A DNA stretch of 16,937 nucleotides from VGCC01 sp964495555 (GCA_964495555.1 CAZBWA010000036.1:1-16937), one strand, 5' to 3'; positions 1 through 5,908 are shown, counted from the first letter of the stretch. The notes: generated by a model from the sequence alone, not told the origin. Numbers and translations: made by a program.

Positions 1-203
1 GCGCCACCGCCCACTTCGTGACCGCGGACCTCGACGAGGGCCCGATCATCGAGCAGGACGTCGAACGCGTCTCCCACAATCAGACGGCCGAGGACCTTGC
101 CGAGATCGGTCGCGATATCGAGCGCGTCGTTCTCGCACGAGCCGTGCGCCTCTATGCGGAGGACCGAGTACTCCTCGATGGCCGACGGACGGTGGTCTTC
201 TAG
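1..203 (+). CDS. purU: Formyltetrahydrofolate deformylase, C-terminal part
   Basis: The open frame enters from the left edge (frame starting at base 3) and ends at TAG 201-203. Its 66 visible residues begin ATAHFVTADLDEGPIIEQDV and finish with RRTVVF. This matches the C-terminal end of PurU, where the formyltransferase-like fold carries the conserved T-x-D-L-D-x-G-P-I-I-x-Q-D segment. PurU hydrolyses 10-formyltetrahydrofolate to formate and tetrahydrofolate, balancing the one-carbon pool and supplying formate for purine synthesis. It is cytosolic. The N-terminal ACT domain and most of the catalytic domain lie outside the window. The GTG at 18 is an internal valine, not a start, because the family similarity continues upstream of it. 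The stop overlaps the stop of the convergent RHH gene by four bases (CTAG, 200-203). The DEGPIIEQ block could also fit a related formyltransferase, but the RDIER...LARAV...DRVL tail favours PurU. Confidence 0.93.
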   Translation, partial: ATAHFVTADLDEGPIIEQDVERVSHNQTAEDLAEIGRDIERVVLARAVRLYAEDRVLLDGRRTVVF

Positions 204-499
204 GACGCGTGCACGTCCAGGTAGTGGCGCAGGGCCTCGCGCATGACCTGTGACGGTGTGACGCCACGGTCACGGGCGAGGGAATCGAGTTGCTCCTTGA
301 CCTGCGGCTCGAGGCGAAATCGAACCTCCGGTGAGGCTCCGGAGTTCCCATGCAACGACGGGCGACCACGGGAGTGCGTCCGGGCGATCTCCTCACCCCA
401 GCGCTCGGCACGCTTCTCATCCAGCACCGTCCCGTCGGGCAAGGTGATGGGGCACGCATCGAGATCGACGTACGGGCCTACCCGGTAGGTCCTCTTCAT
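200..499 (-). CDS. Ribbon-helix-helix (CopG-like) antitoxin-type protein
   Basis: This 99-residue protein has a C-terminal RHH fold at about residues 56-99. A beta-strand (PEVRFRLEP) is followed by helix 1 (VKEQLDSLARDRG) and helix 2 (TPSQVMREALRHYLD). RHH proteins dimerise and bind palindromic DNA through the paired strands. The N-terminal half (MKRTYRVGPYVDLDACPITL, then an acidic/basic helix) would be the toxin-binding part in an antitoxin. The ATG overlaps the TGA of the upstream small gene (ATGA, 496-499), so the two are translationally coupled. That order, small RelE/BrnT-like protein first and RHH protein second, is the arrangement of BrnTA-type modules. The antitoxin role is inferred from fold, order and coupling. 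Its stop overlaps that of purU. It could instead be a stand-alone RHH regulator, but the coupled partner makes this less likely. Confidence 0.8.
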   Translation of the reverse strand: MKRTYRVGPYVDLDACPITLPDGTVLDEKRAERWGEEIARTHSRGRPSLHGNSGASPEVRFRLEPQVKEQLDSLARDRGVTPSQVMREALRHYLDVHAS

Positions 500-723
500 G
501 GGCGCCTCCTCAGTGCAGCGGGCATCGCGTGGATCACCAGCAAGGTCCCATCGATCACAAGGGCAGTCACCTCGATGACTACCCCCCGATCATCGGGTCC
601 CAGCCACGCACACTCGACGACACCGTCGTCGCGCACGGTGATCCTGGGCATCTCGTCGTTCATCACCGAGACGATCCGGCGACGTCCGACGCGATGCCTG
701 CGCGACGACTGAGTGAAGCGCAC
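496..723 (-). CDS. Small toxin-like protein (RelE/BrnT/DUF4258-like), first gene of a TA pair
   Basis: From the GTG at 723 the protein has 75 residues. It begins with a basic segment (VRFTQSSRRHRVGRRRI) and is followed by strand-rich sequence with DDRGVVIEVTAL and LLVIHAMP. A basic N-terminal helix followed by strands ending in a -V-I-H-x-M-P- segment recalls small RNase-type toxins of the DUF4258/BrnT group, but I recognise the pattern rather than a specific family. An in-frame ATG at 759 would add 12 residues (MWTILLHNNTIT). I prefer the GTG because a -35/-10 pair lies within that extra stretch and because the basic segment is the natural N-terminus. The gene overlaps the downstream RHH gene by ATGA. 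If it is a toxin, it probably acts in the cytosol on RNA or ribosomes and is held by the RHH protein. No catalytic residues can be assigned. Confidence 0.66.
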   Translation of the reverse strand: MRFTQSSRRHRVGRRRIVSVMNDEMPRITVRDDGVVECAWLGPDDRGVVIEVTALVIDGTLLVIHAMPAALRRRP

Positions 724-727
724 TGTG

Positions 728-756
728 ATCGTATTATTGTGTAGCAGAATTGTCCA
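728..756 (-). promoter_or_regulatory. Sigma-70-type promoter of the toxin-antitoxin pair, probably leaderless
   Basis: On the minus strand a -35 hexamer TGGACA (756-751, 5/6 to TTGACA) is separated by exactly 17 bases from a -10 hexamer TACGAT (733-728, 4/6 to TATAAT). The next four bases lead into GTG at 723, so transcription could start at or beside the start codon, giving a leaderless mRNA as is common in actinobacteria. The stretch is visibly AT-richer than its surroundings. ACAAT occurs twice, 13 bp apart, between or overlapping the two hexamers and might be half-sites for autoregulation, but this is weak. Confidence 0.55.
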
Positions 757-802
757 CATAGGCCCTCACCGGGAGCCTCATGGACATCGAACCTGCCTCG
801 GG

Positions 803-840
803 CAGCCGACGGGGACCGCCGGGAGGCGTGCCCCAGGCTG
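803..840 (-). terminator. GC-rich hairpin downstream of the sugar dehydrogenase gene
   Basis: Arms CAGCC (803-807) and GGCTG (836-840) enclose GGGG (811-814) with CCCC (831-834), and CGCC (817-820) with GGCG (825-828). The loop is GGGA and there are small internal loops. The structure begins 7 bases after the stop codon of the leftward gene. There is no U-tract, as is usual for terminators in high-GC actinobacteria. A separate small stem, CTGCC-tcg-GGCAG (793-805), competes with its outer arm. Confidence 0.55.
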
Positions 841-847
841 TGGATAC

Positions 848-1897
848 CTATCGAACGGTGAGACGGATGATGCGGTCGTCGCGCGGGCCCGGGTCGCCGC
901 GACCATCGGTGTTCGAGGTGATCAACCAGAGCGAACCGTCGGGTGCCGGCTCGATGGTGCGCAGTCGGCCCAGGTCGCCGAGCTTCAGCGCCCGCGGAGT
1001 CCCCGCCCCGGGTTCGGAGCTCCCAATACCGGTGAGCGGTACCTGCCACACCACTTCACCGCGCAGGCTGGCCACGTACGCGTGGTCATCGAGGATCGCA
1101 ATCCCGCTCGGGGATGCCAGGGATGTGGGCGACCACTGCGCTTCGGGATTGCGGAACTTCGAGTTCCGGGCCGTGCCCTCCACCTCGGGCCATCCGTAAT
1201 TGCCACCGGCCACCAGATAGTTCAACTCGTCGGCATCCTTCGATCCGAACTCGCTGGCCCACAGTCCACCGGCGCTGTCGAAGGCCAGGCCCTGCACGTT
1301 GCGATGGCCCAGGCTGAATACCGGTGAGGTACCGGTGGGGGTGCCGTCCGTGCCAATGCGGAGAACCTTCCCGGCCAGCGACGCGGGATCCTGCGAGAGG
1401 TCGACATCACCGGCATCACCGGTGGCGATCACAAGATCACCCTGCGGATCGAGGACGATGCGGCCACCGTTGTGGTAACTCGCCTTCGGGATTCCCGTCA
1501 GGACAGGAGTGGCCTTCCCGAGACGCGTGGCATTGTCGAGAAGTTCGATGCGTAGAACTCGGTTGTCCCGCCTCGTGGTCGTATAGACGTAGGCGTAGTC
1601 GGCCTTCGGTGAGATCGCGATGCCAAGCAGGCCCCCTTCCCCATCGGGGGTGGAGCCGGGAACCGTGCCGAGGACTGTGACATTCGAGCCAGCTTTCTTG
1701 CGCGGATCGATGCGCAGGATGCGTCCGGTGTCACGCTCGGTCACCAACGCGGAGCCATCGGGCAGGAAGTCCAGGCCCCACGGTGAGGTGAGTCCTCGTG
1801 CAATCGTCGTGCCCACCGTGACCTGGGGCTGCGCCTGGGCCGGAGCAGCGAGAGCGAACGTGAGTGCGAGCACGGCAGCTGCGGTGAGACGGCGCAT
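848..1897 (-). CDS. Secreted PQQ-dependent glucose/sorbosone dehydrogenase-family protein
   Basis: The protein has 349 residues and starts with a classic signal peptide (MRRLTAAAVLALTFALAAPAQAQ, cleavage near residue 22), so it is exported. The rest is a six-bladed beta-propeller of the GSDH/sorbosone dehydrogenase family (Aldose sugar dehydrogenase, Asd-like). Visible family marks are PWGLDFLPDG (39-48), GEGGLLGIA (86-94), YHNGGRIV with His142, GDAGD (160-164), GHRNVQGLA (197-205), EFG (216-218), DELN (223-226) and NYGWP (233-237). By comparison with soluble glucose dehydrogenase, His142 would be the catalytic base and Arg199 a PQQ contact. Such enzymes oxidise sugars to lactones using PQQ and calcium. 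The substrate cannot be read from sequence, and no PQQ synthesis genes are in view. The frame stays open to an ATG at 1981, but I chose 1897 because the signal peptide starts there. A strong hairpin follows the stop. Confidence 0.9.
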   Translation of the reverse strand: MRRLTAAAVLALTFALAAPAQAQPQVTVGTTIARGLTSPWGLDFLPDGSALVTERDTGRILRIDPRKKAGSNVTVLGTVPGSTPDGEGGLLGIAISPKADYAYVYTTTRRDNRVLRIELLDNATRLGKATPVLTGIPKASYHNGGRIVLDPQGDLVIATGDAGDVDLSQDPASLAGKVLRIGTDGTPTGTSPVFSLGHRNVQGLAFDSAGGLWASEFGSKDADELNYLVAGGNYGWPEVEGTARNSKFRNPEAQWSPTSLASPSGIAILDDHAYVASLRGEVVWQVPLTGIGSSEPGAGTPRALKLGDLGRLRTIEPAPDGSLWLITSNTDGRGDPGPRDDRIIRLTVR

Positions 1898-1979
1898 TCC
1901 TTCAGTATGCGGGGGTGGATCGGTGTACGCACATCGGTGGGTAGCGTGGAGACGAAGCACTGCCACGTACGGGGGGACC
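1898..1979. promoter_or_regulatory. Divergent intergenic region with two weak -10 candidates
   Basis: The 82 bp separate the starts of the leftward dehydrogenase and the rightward HNH gene. On the minus strand CATACT (1909-1904) lies six bases before the dehydrogenase ATG. The purine stretch GAAGGA directly abuts that ATG, too close for a normal ribosome binding site, so a leaderless transcript is possible. On the plus strand TAGCGT (1942-1947) fits an actinobacterial -10 (TAnnnT), and a G-rich stretch (1971-1976) precedes the HNH ATG. No convincing -35 elements are seen for either. Confidence 0.3.
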
Positions 1980-2891
1980 ATGGCGAATCCGCGGGTGCGA
2001 CGGACCCGTCGCCATCAGCGTCACCGCGAGACGGTGATGCGCGCGAACAACGGCATGTGCCACATCTGCGGCGAGGGCGGCGCCGACGCCATCGACCACA
2101 TCGTGCCCGTCGCATGGGGTGGCTCCGACGACATCAGCAACCTCGCACCCGCGCATACGTCCTGCAACAGTGCGCGCGGCGATGCCGCTCCCCCGCCGTG
2201 GACCTACACACGCCCGTCCATGTGGTTACCCGGCTTCGGGCCGCGTGCCCCCGGCGGTGCGGCCAGGGGGCGCGGTCGACCCGGCTGCGCGGCCTGGGGT
2301 GGCGGGATCACCCTCGGCGTGGTCGTCGGTGGCGTGATCGGTGGTCTGCTCAACCTCCCAGCGCTGTTCATTCTGATCCTGATGACCGGACTGTCCTGGG
2401 CGTTCGTATCCCTATTCGCCGGCGCGTGGAGGCGGAAGAAGCGTGCGCTGGGGCCCGTCCAGGTGGCCGGTTACGACGCGGGACCCACCGATGCCCGCGG
2501 AGTACTCGTCGACGGGGGGATGCAGCCCGACGCCGACCCCGAGGGCGAAGCGCTGATCGAGATCCCCTTCACGCCGCAGGAGGGGAACTTCGCTCCGATG
2601 GCCGAGTTCCTGGGCCTGATCCCCGGAACTCGCGGCTACCGCGACGGGATCACCCAACCCGCAGGCACCGAGGTGACGGTGAACGCGGTGGCCCGACTCC
2701 TGGCCCACGTCGAGGAGTCCGGAGACGACGAGGCAGCGGCAGCACCCGTCGGTCATATCCGGTCCGAGGACTGGCGTGCCTATCCCCGACTCGGGCGGGA
2801 GATGTTCGTCGTCCAGGTGGTCCTCGGCCTGGACGAGACCGGTCAGCAGGTCGGCTGGATCCGCGCCCGCCCATCCGCGCTGAGTGATTGA
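1980..2891 (+). CDS. HNH endonuclease domain fused to a membrane hairpin and an unknown C-terminal domain
   Basis: From ATG 1980 the protein has 303 residues. Residues 1-22 are very Arg-rich. Residues 26-68 are a compact HNH domain: C27-x2-C30, D39-H40 followed by I-V-P, W46-G-G, N54-L, then H59-x2-C62-N63-x2-R-G. This is the zinc-supported beta-beta-alpha nuclease fold, with His in place of the usual first Cys of the second pair, a common variant. After a Pro/Gly/Arg linker (69-106) come two hydrophobic segments (about 107-124 and 127-150) closed by RRKKR (151-155), predicting both ends in the cytosol. Residues 156-303 form an acidic soluble domain I do not recognise. Starts upstream of 1980 are rejected because they would run back into the divergent dehydrogenase. 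It is first in a four-gene run, 12 bp before the next start. The biological role is unknown; an active nuclease is likely from the intact motif. Confidence 0.85.
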   Translation: MANPRVRRTRRHQRHRETVMRANNGMCHICGEGGADAIDHIVPVAWGGSDDISNLAPAHTSCNSARGDAAPPPWTYTRPSMWLPGFGPRAPGGAARGRGRPGCAAWGGGITLGVVVGGVIGGLLNLPALFILILMTGLSWAFVSLFAGAWRRKKRALGPVQVAGYDAGPTDARGVLVDGGMQPDADPEGEALIEIPFTPQEGNFAPMAEFLGLIPGTRGYRDGITQPAGTEVTVNAVARLLAHVEESGDDEAAAAPVGHIRSEDWRAYPRLGREMFVVQVVLGLDETGQQVGWIRARPSALSD

Positions 2892-2903
2892 TTGAATGGC
2901 CAC

Positions 2904-3401
2904 ATGGCCAGCCTCGAGAGCGCGTTCGTGTCCACCGATCCCTGGGTCACGGTCTCCCCGCGCCTGGTCTCCGCCCGCCGCGTGGTCCTCGCACTGGCCT
3001 ACGTCCTCGTGGTCGCCGGACTCGTCGCGTTGTTCCTGATCCCGGATGTCCCGCCCGTACTCCGCTGGGTCTATGTCGCCGCCGCGGTGGTTGTCTTCGT
3101 CTGGTTGTGGTGGCTGATCGGGCGCCGCGTCCGCTCCTACGCCTACTGCGAGCGCGAGCATGACCTGCTCGTCACCAGCGGCATCCTGTTCCGACGGACC
3201 GTGATCGTGCCCTACGGCCGCATGCAGTTGGTGGATGTCACCGCCGGCCCGATCGATCGTTGGTTCGGGATCACCACCGTGCAACTGCACACAGCCGCCG
3301 CAACGACCGATGCCACCATCCCCGGGCTGGAACCCGAAGTGGCGGCCGCCGTCCGCGATCGCCTCGCCCGCAAGGGCGAGAACCGGTCGGCAGGACTATG
3401 A
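2904..3401 (+). CDS. YdbS-like membrane protein with a bacterial PH domain (bPH2/DUF304)
   Basis: The product has 165 residues from ATG 2904; an in-frame TTG at 2892 would add four and cannot be excluded, as neither has a clear ribosome binding site. Two membrane helices (VVLALAYVLVVAGLVALFLI and a Val/Trp-rich segment starting WVYVAAAVVVFVW) are followed by a bPH2 domain. That domain shows the usual run from a Y-x-Y segment through LLVTSGILFRR, VPYGRMQLVDV, a short helix with GPIDRWFG, and a final strand VQLHT. These membrane-anchored PH-like domains are cytosolic and their ligands are mostly unknown. The gene overlaps the next by ATGA, and the next is the YdbT-like partner. This pairing (as in Bacillus ydbS-ydbT) suggests a two-protein membrane complex. 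Confidence 0.86.
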   Translation: MASLESAFVSTDPWVTVSPRLVSARRVVLALAYVLVVAGLVALFLIPDVPPVLRWVYVAAAVVVFVWLWWLIGRRVRSYAYCEREHDLLVTSGILFRRTVIVPYGRMQLVDVTAGPIDRWFGITTVQLHTAAATTDATIPGLEPEVAAAVRDRLARKGENRSAGL

Positions 3402-4807
3402 GCAGTCCCATCGGTGACCAACTCCTCGGCATCACCCTGCCGGGGGTCGTCGACGCGCAAGGCCGTCACAAGGTCCATCCACTGACACCGATCGTGCACG
3501 CCGTTGCCGTCATACCCGCTGTCGTCGTGGCGGTGATCCTCCTCGGAGTCTCCAACGGGTTCATCTGGCTCGACATCGTGCCGGGCACCGTGATCGGCAC
3601 CGTGATCGGCACTGCGGTGATCGCCCTCGCCGCCGCCCTCGCCGTGGGCCTCTACCAATACCTCGCGTGGCGGGTACTCGCATTCTGGTTCGACGCCGAC
3701 GGTGATCTCCGAGTGCTCTCCGGCGTGCTGATCCGCAAAGAGCGTCGCGTGCAGGTGTCACGTATCCAGGCGATCGACGTCGTGCAACCACTCGCCGCCC
3801 GACTCTTCGGCTTAGCTTCCCTCGTCGTCGAAGTGGCGGGCAACGAGGACTCACGCGTGCGCCTGAAGTACCTGACGGTCACCGATGCCCGCGAGATCCG
3901 CCGTGAGGTCCTGGCCCGCGCGGCCGGTCTGCACCACGGAACCGCGGAAGCACCCCAGACCGCGCTCGTGCGGGTGCCGGGCGGCCAACTCGCGGTATCC
4001 CTGCTCCTGCGCAGTTCGACGATGGGCCTGCTCCTCGCGAGCGCCGGGATCATCGCGTTCAGCTTCCTCATGGAGGGGTGGAGCGGGCTGGCGATCCTGC
4101 TGGTGACCGGCGGCGTGCCCCTGGTGATGGTGGTCAGTGAGTTCCTTCGCTACTACGGCTTCACCGTGGCCGAGTCACCCGATGGCCTCCGGCTCCGCTT
4201 CGGGCTCCTGCGGACGGAGACACGCACCGTTCCGCCCGGCCGCGTCCAGGCGATCGACTTCGTGGAACCCCTGCTCTGGCGGCCACGCGGATGGACCCGG
4301 GTTCGGGTGACCATCGCGGGAGTGGGCGGCAAGGACTCGGGGAGCAACAACAGCCAGGCCCGGGAGACCCTGTTGATCCCGGTCGCCACCGTCGCGCAGG
4401 CCCGTTCACTCGTGGCGCGTGTCCTGCCCGAGCTCGATGTCGACGACCTGGACTGGCATCCGGCGCCCCTGCGCGCACGACGTCGCGCACCGATCCAGTG
4501 GTCCCGGCTCGCCGTCGCCTGGGATGCGCAGTCGTTCGCGATCCGGCGTGGTCGGATCACCCGGCACCTGGCCGCCGTCCCCCACGCGCGGACACAGAGC
4601 GTGCGCCTCACCCAGGGACCGTGGGAGCGCGCCCTGGACCTCGCGTCGGTGCACGTAGATGTCACGCCGGGGCCCGTGAGCATCGAAGGTCTGCACCTGG
4701 ATCACACGTTCGCGGCCGACGTCTGTGCCGCGCAGGCCGAGCGGGCCCGGCTGGCCCGCACCCGGGACACGTCCGTGCACTGGGCCAATCCCGAGATCAG
4801 ATTGTGA
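3398..4807 (+). CDS. YdbT-like membrane protein with repeated bacterial PH domains
   Basis: The 469-residue product starts at the ATG overlapping the preceding stop (ATGA, 3398-3401). Order: a hydrophobic pair near residues 32-90; bPH2 unit 1 (LRVLSGVLIRKERRVQVSR, then IQAIDVVQPLAARLFGL); a second hydrophobic pair (LLLRSSTMGLLLASAGIIAF and a Leu/Val-rich segment); bPH2 unit 2 (LRLRFGLLRTETRTVPPGR, VQAIDFVEPLLW); and a third, more divergent unit near the C-terminus (FAIRRGRITRHLAAVPHAR, TQSVRLTQGPWERAL). Repetition of the R-x-Q-[AS]-[IV] turn before a short helix is the visible family signature. Length and layout fit YdbT. The partner upstream carries one further bPH2 unit. The function is not established for the family in actinobacteria; a role in the cell envelope or membrane stress is plausible. 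A small in-frame repeat encoding GTVIGTVIG lies around 3585-3612. Confidence 0.86.
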   Translation: MSSPIGDQLLGITLPGVVDAQGRHKVHPLTPIVHAVAVIPAVVVAVILLGVSNGFIWLDIVPGTVIGTVIGTAVIALAAALAVGLYQYLAWRVLAFWFDADGDLRVLSGVLIRKERRVQVSRIQAIDVVQPLAARLFGLASLVVEVAGNEDSRVRLKYLTVTDAREIRREVLARAAGLHHGTAEAPQTALVRVPGGQLAVSLLLRSSTMGLLLASAGIIAFSFLMEGWSGLAILLVTGGVPLVMVVSEFLRYYGFTVAESPDGLRLRFGLLRTETRTVPPGRVQAIDFVEPLLWRPRGWTRVRVTIAGVGGKDSGSNNSQARETLLIPVATVAQARSLVARVLPELDVDDLDWHPAPLRARRRAPIQWSRLAVAWDAQSFAIRRGRITRHLAAVPHARTQSVRLTQGPWERALDLASVHVDVTPGPVSIEGLHLDHTFAADVCAAQAERARLARTRDTSVHWANPEIRL

Positions 4808-4814
4808 TGGAACC

Positions 4815-5672
4815 ATGCAACGCACATCCCCATTCCCTCGTCCAACGGGCGTGAAGAGACTCCTCGCGGCCGCCGCCGCGGTTCTGGCGCTCGGCCTCGC
4901 CGGGTGCGGCTCGAGCGGTGACGTCGACGGAGCGATGATGGCCGATGGCTCCATGCCGATGGCCGAATCCGAGATGCCCATGGACGCGAAGTCCCCGGTC
5001 GTCGATCAGCAGATCATCCGCACCGCCTACGTCACCATTCGCGTGGCGCAGGTCGATGCGAGTGTGGCCGACCTCCGTGCCGCGGTCTCCGCAGCCGGCG
5101 GCACGATCAGCACCGAGGACGTGTCCAACTACGACGGCTCCCAGAGCGCCACGCTCACCGTGCGCGTGCCCGCCGCAGGTCTCGACGCCTTCCTCACCGG
5201 TTTGGCCGATCTCGGAACCATCGAGCAGTCCTCGGTGAGTGCCTCGGACGTCACCACCCAGGTCATCGACCTCGATGCCCGGATCTCCTCACTGCAGTCC
5301 TCGATCGCGCGTCTGCAGGAGCTGCAGTCCCAGGCGGCCACCGTCGCCGACCTCGTCGCCGTCGAGACGGAGTTGGCCAACCGACAGGCCGAATTGGAGT
5401 CGCTGCAATCCCAGCGCGACTACCTGGGTGAGCAGGTGGCGATGTCCACCGTGACGATCACGCTGGTACCAGAAGTCGGCGCGGTCACCTCCACGCCGGA
5501 CTTCCTGCGCGGGCTCGAGACCGGCTGGAACGCACTGCTCAGCACAGCCGGCGTCCTGGTGACCGCCGCAGGGTTCATCATCCCCTTCGGCATCGTCATC
5601 ATCATCATCGTTCTCGTGGTCCGCTGGATCATCCGGCAGCGCAAGAAGAAGACCGGGGGCGGTGCGGCATGA
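4815..5672 (+). CDS. DUF4349 membrane lipoprotein
   Basis: The protein has 285 residues from ATG 4815, with GATGGA just upstream. A GTG at 4851 (VKRLLAAAA...) is a reasonable alternative start. A lipoprotein signal ends in the lipobox LAGC (Cys31). Residues 32-60 are an unusual Met/Asp/Ser stretch containing SMPM and EMPM. The DUF4349 body follows: QIIRTAYVTIRV, an alpha/beta unit with AAGGTI, LTVRVPAAGLDAFLTGL, then a coiled coil (DLDARISSLQSSIARLQELQ through LESLQSQRDYL), and MSTVTITL. A C-terminal membrane helix is followed by RQRKKK, so the chain is tethered at both ends with the body outside the cell. DUF4349 proteins have no agreed function. The gene lies 7 bp after the YdbT-like gene and closes the four-gene run. 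Its stop codon sits in a hairpin loop. Confidence 0.9.
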   Translation: MQRTSPFPRPTGVKRLLAAAAAVLALGLAGCGSSGDVDGAMMADGSMPMAESEMPMDAKSPVVDQQIIRTAYVTIRVAQVDASVADLRAAVSAAGGTISTEDVSNYDGSQSATLTVRVPAAGLDAFLTGLADLGTIEQSSVSASDVTTQVIDLDARISSLQSSIARLQELQSQAATVADLVAVETELANRQAELESLQSQRDYLGEQVAMSTVTITLVPEVGAVTSTPDFLRGLETGWNALLSTAGVLVTAAGFIIPFGIVIIIIVLVVRWIIRQRKKKTGGGAA

Positions 5673-5690
5673 ATGCCGACCACCCCCGGT
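5652..5690. terminator. Long hairpin holding the DUF4349 stop codon in its loop
   Basis: Outer arms ACCGGGGG (5652-5659) and CCCCCGGT (5683-5690) pair perfectly over 8 bp. Inside, GGT pairs with ACC, and CGGCA (5665-5669) pairs with TGCCG (5674-5678), leaving the loop TGAA. The TGA at 5670-5672 is the stop of the rightward gene. It is likely part of a two-way terminator between convergent genes, though it begins within the coding sequence. Confidence 0.6.
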
Positions 5691-5720
5691 GCACGTCACT
5701 GCCCCCCGCACGTGACGTGC
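5691..5720. terminator. Second hairpin between convergent genes
   Basis: GCACGTCAC (5691-5699) and GTGACGTGC (5712-5720) are perfect 9-bp inverted repeats around a C-rich 12-base loop, directly abutting the preceding hairpin. A third small stem, CATCCC/GGGATG (5727-5740), covers the stop end of the leftward RHH gene. The 53 bp between the two convergent stop codons are almost completely used by paired sequence, which fits a shared bidirectional terminator. There is no T-tract. Confidence 0.6.
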
Positions 5721-5725
5721 GTCCC

Positions 5726-5908
5726 TCATCCCTGGGGATGGAGTTCGCGTTCCCGCATCAGCACCGCACGTGCCCGGTCCAGGGCCGCGCCGAGCACGAA
5801 GGACGTGACGTCCTGATTCTGTGCAGCAGCGGCATCCCGGATGACGAGCAGCGCCTGCGGTGTCAGCCGCATATTCAACCGCGCGGTGCGGCCGTTCGTG
5901 GTGTTCAC
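5726..5908 (-). CDS. Short DUF1778-type ribbon-helix-helix protein, no toxin partner
   Basis: From GTG 5908 the product has 60 residues. The strand TARLNMRLTP, helix 1 (QALLVIRDAAAAQNQ) and helix 2 (DVTSFVLGAALDRARAVLMR) give an RHH fold with the D-[LV]-T-S-F-V-L-x-A-A segment typical of DUF1778 (TacA-like) antitoxins. The ribosome binding site GGGGGA precedes the GTG; longer in-frame starts would run through the operator-like repeats and lack such a site. Family members are usually about 80-100 residues, with a C-terminal tail that wraps a GNAT acetyltransferase toxin. Here the tail stops after ERELHPQG and no toxin follows, because a convergent gene lies downstream. It therefore looks like a shortened, orphan antitoxin or a stand-alone repressor, perhaps of its own gene and the divergent lipoprotein gene. 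Confidence 0.75.
   Translation of the reverse strand: MNTTNGRTARLNMRLTPQALLVIRDAAAAQNQDVTSFVLGAALDRARAVLMRERELHPQG

Noticed and set aside
793..805. Small stem CTGCC-tcg-GGCAG as an independent terminator or attenuator
   Set aside because: Only 5 bp with a 3-base loop, and its bases pair more stably in the larger hairpin 803-840.
1620..1979. Upstream extension of the HNH gene by 120 codons
   Set aside because: It would overlap the signal peptide and first blade of the divergent dehydrogenase gene, and the extra residues are Arg/Pro/Ser-rich non-protein-like sequence. ATG 1980 gives the compact start.
2412..3290. Long open frame (292 codons) on the minus strand opposite the HNH and YdbS-like genes
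   Set aside because: It is rich in His/Asp/Gly/Gln low-complexity sequence typical of antisense frames in high-GC DNA, and the plus-strand frame shows an intact HNH motif, membrane helices and a bPH2 domain.
3585..3612. Tandem repeat in the YdbT-like gene (GTVIGTVIG)
   Set aside because: Two short in-frame copies of a codon pattern in a membrane helix; explained by the hydrophobic Gly/Val/Ile composition and not evidence of a mobile or regulatory element.
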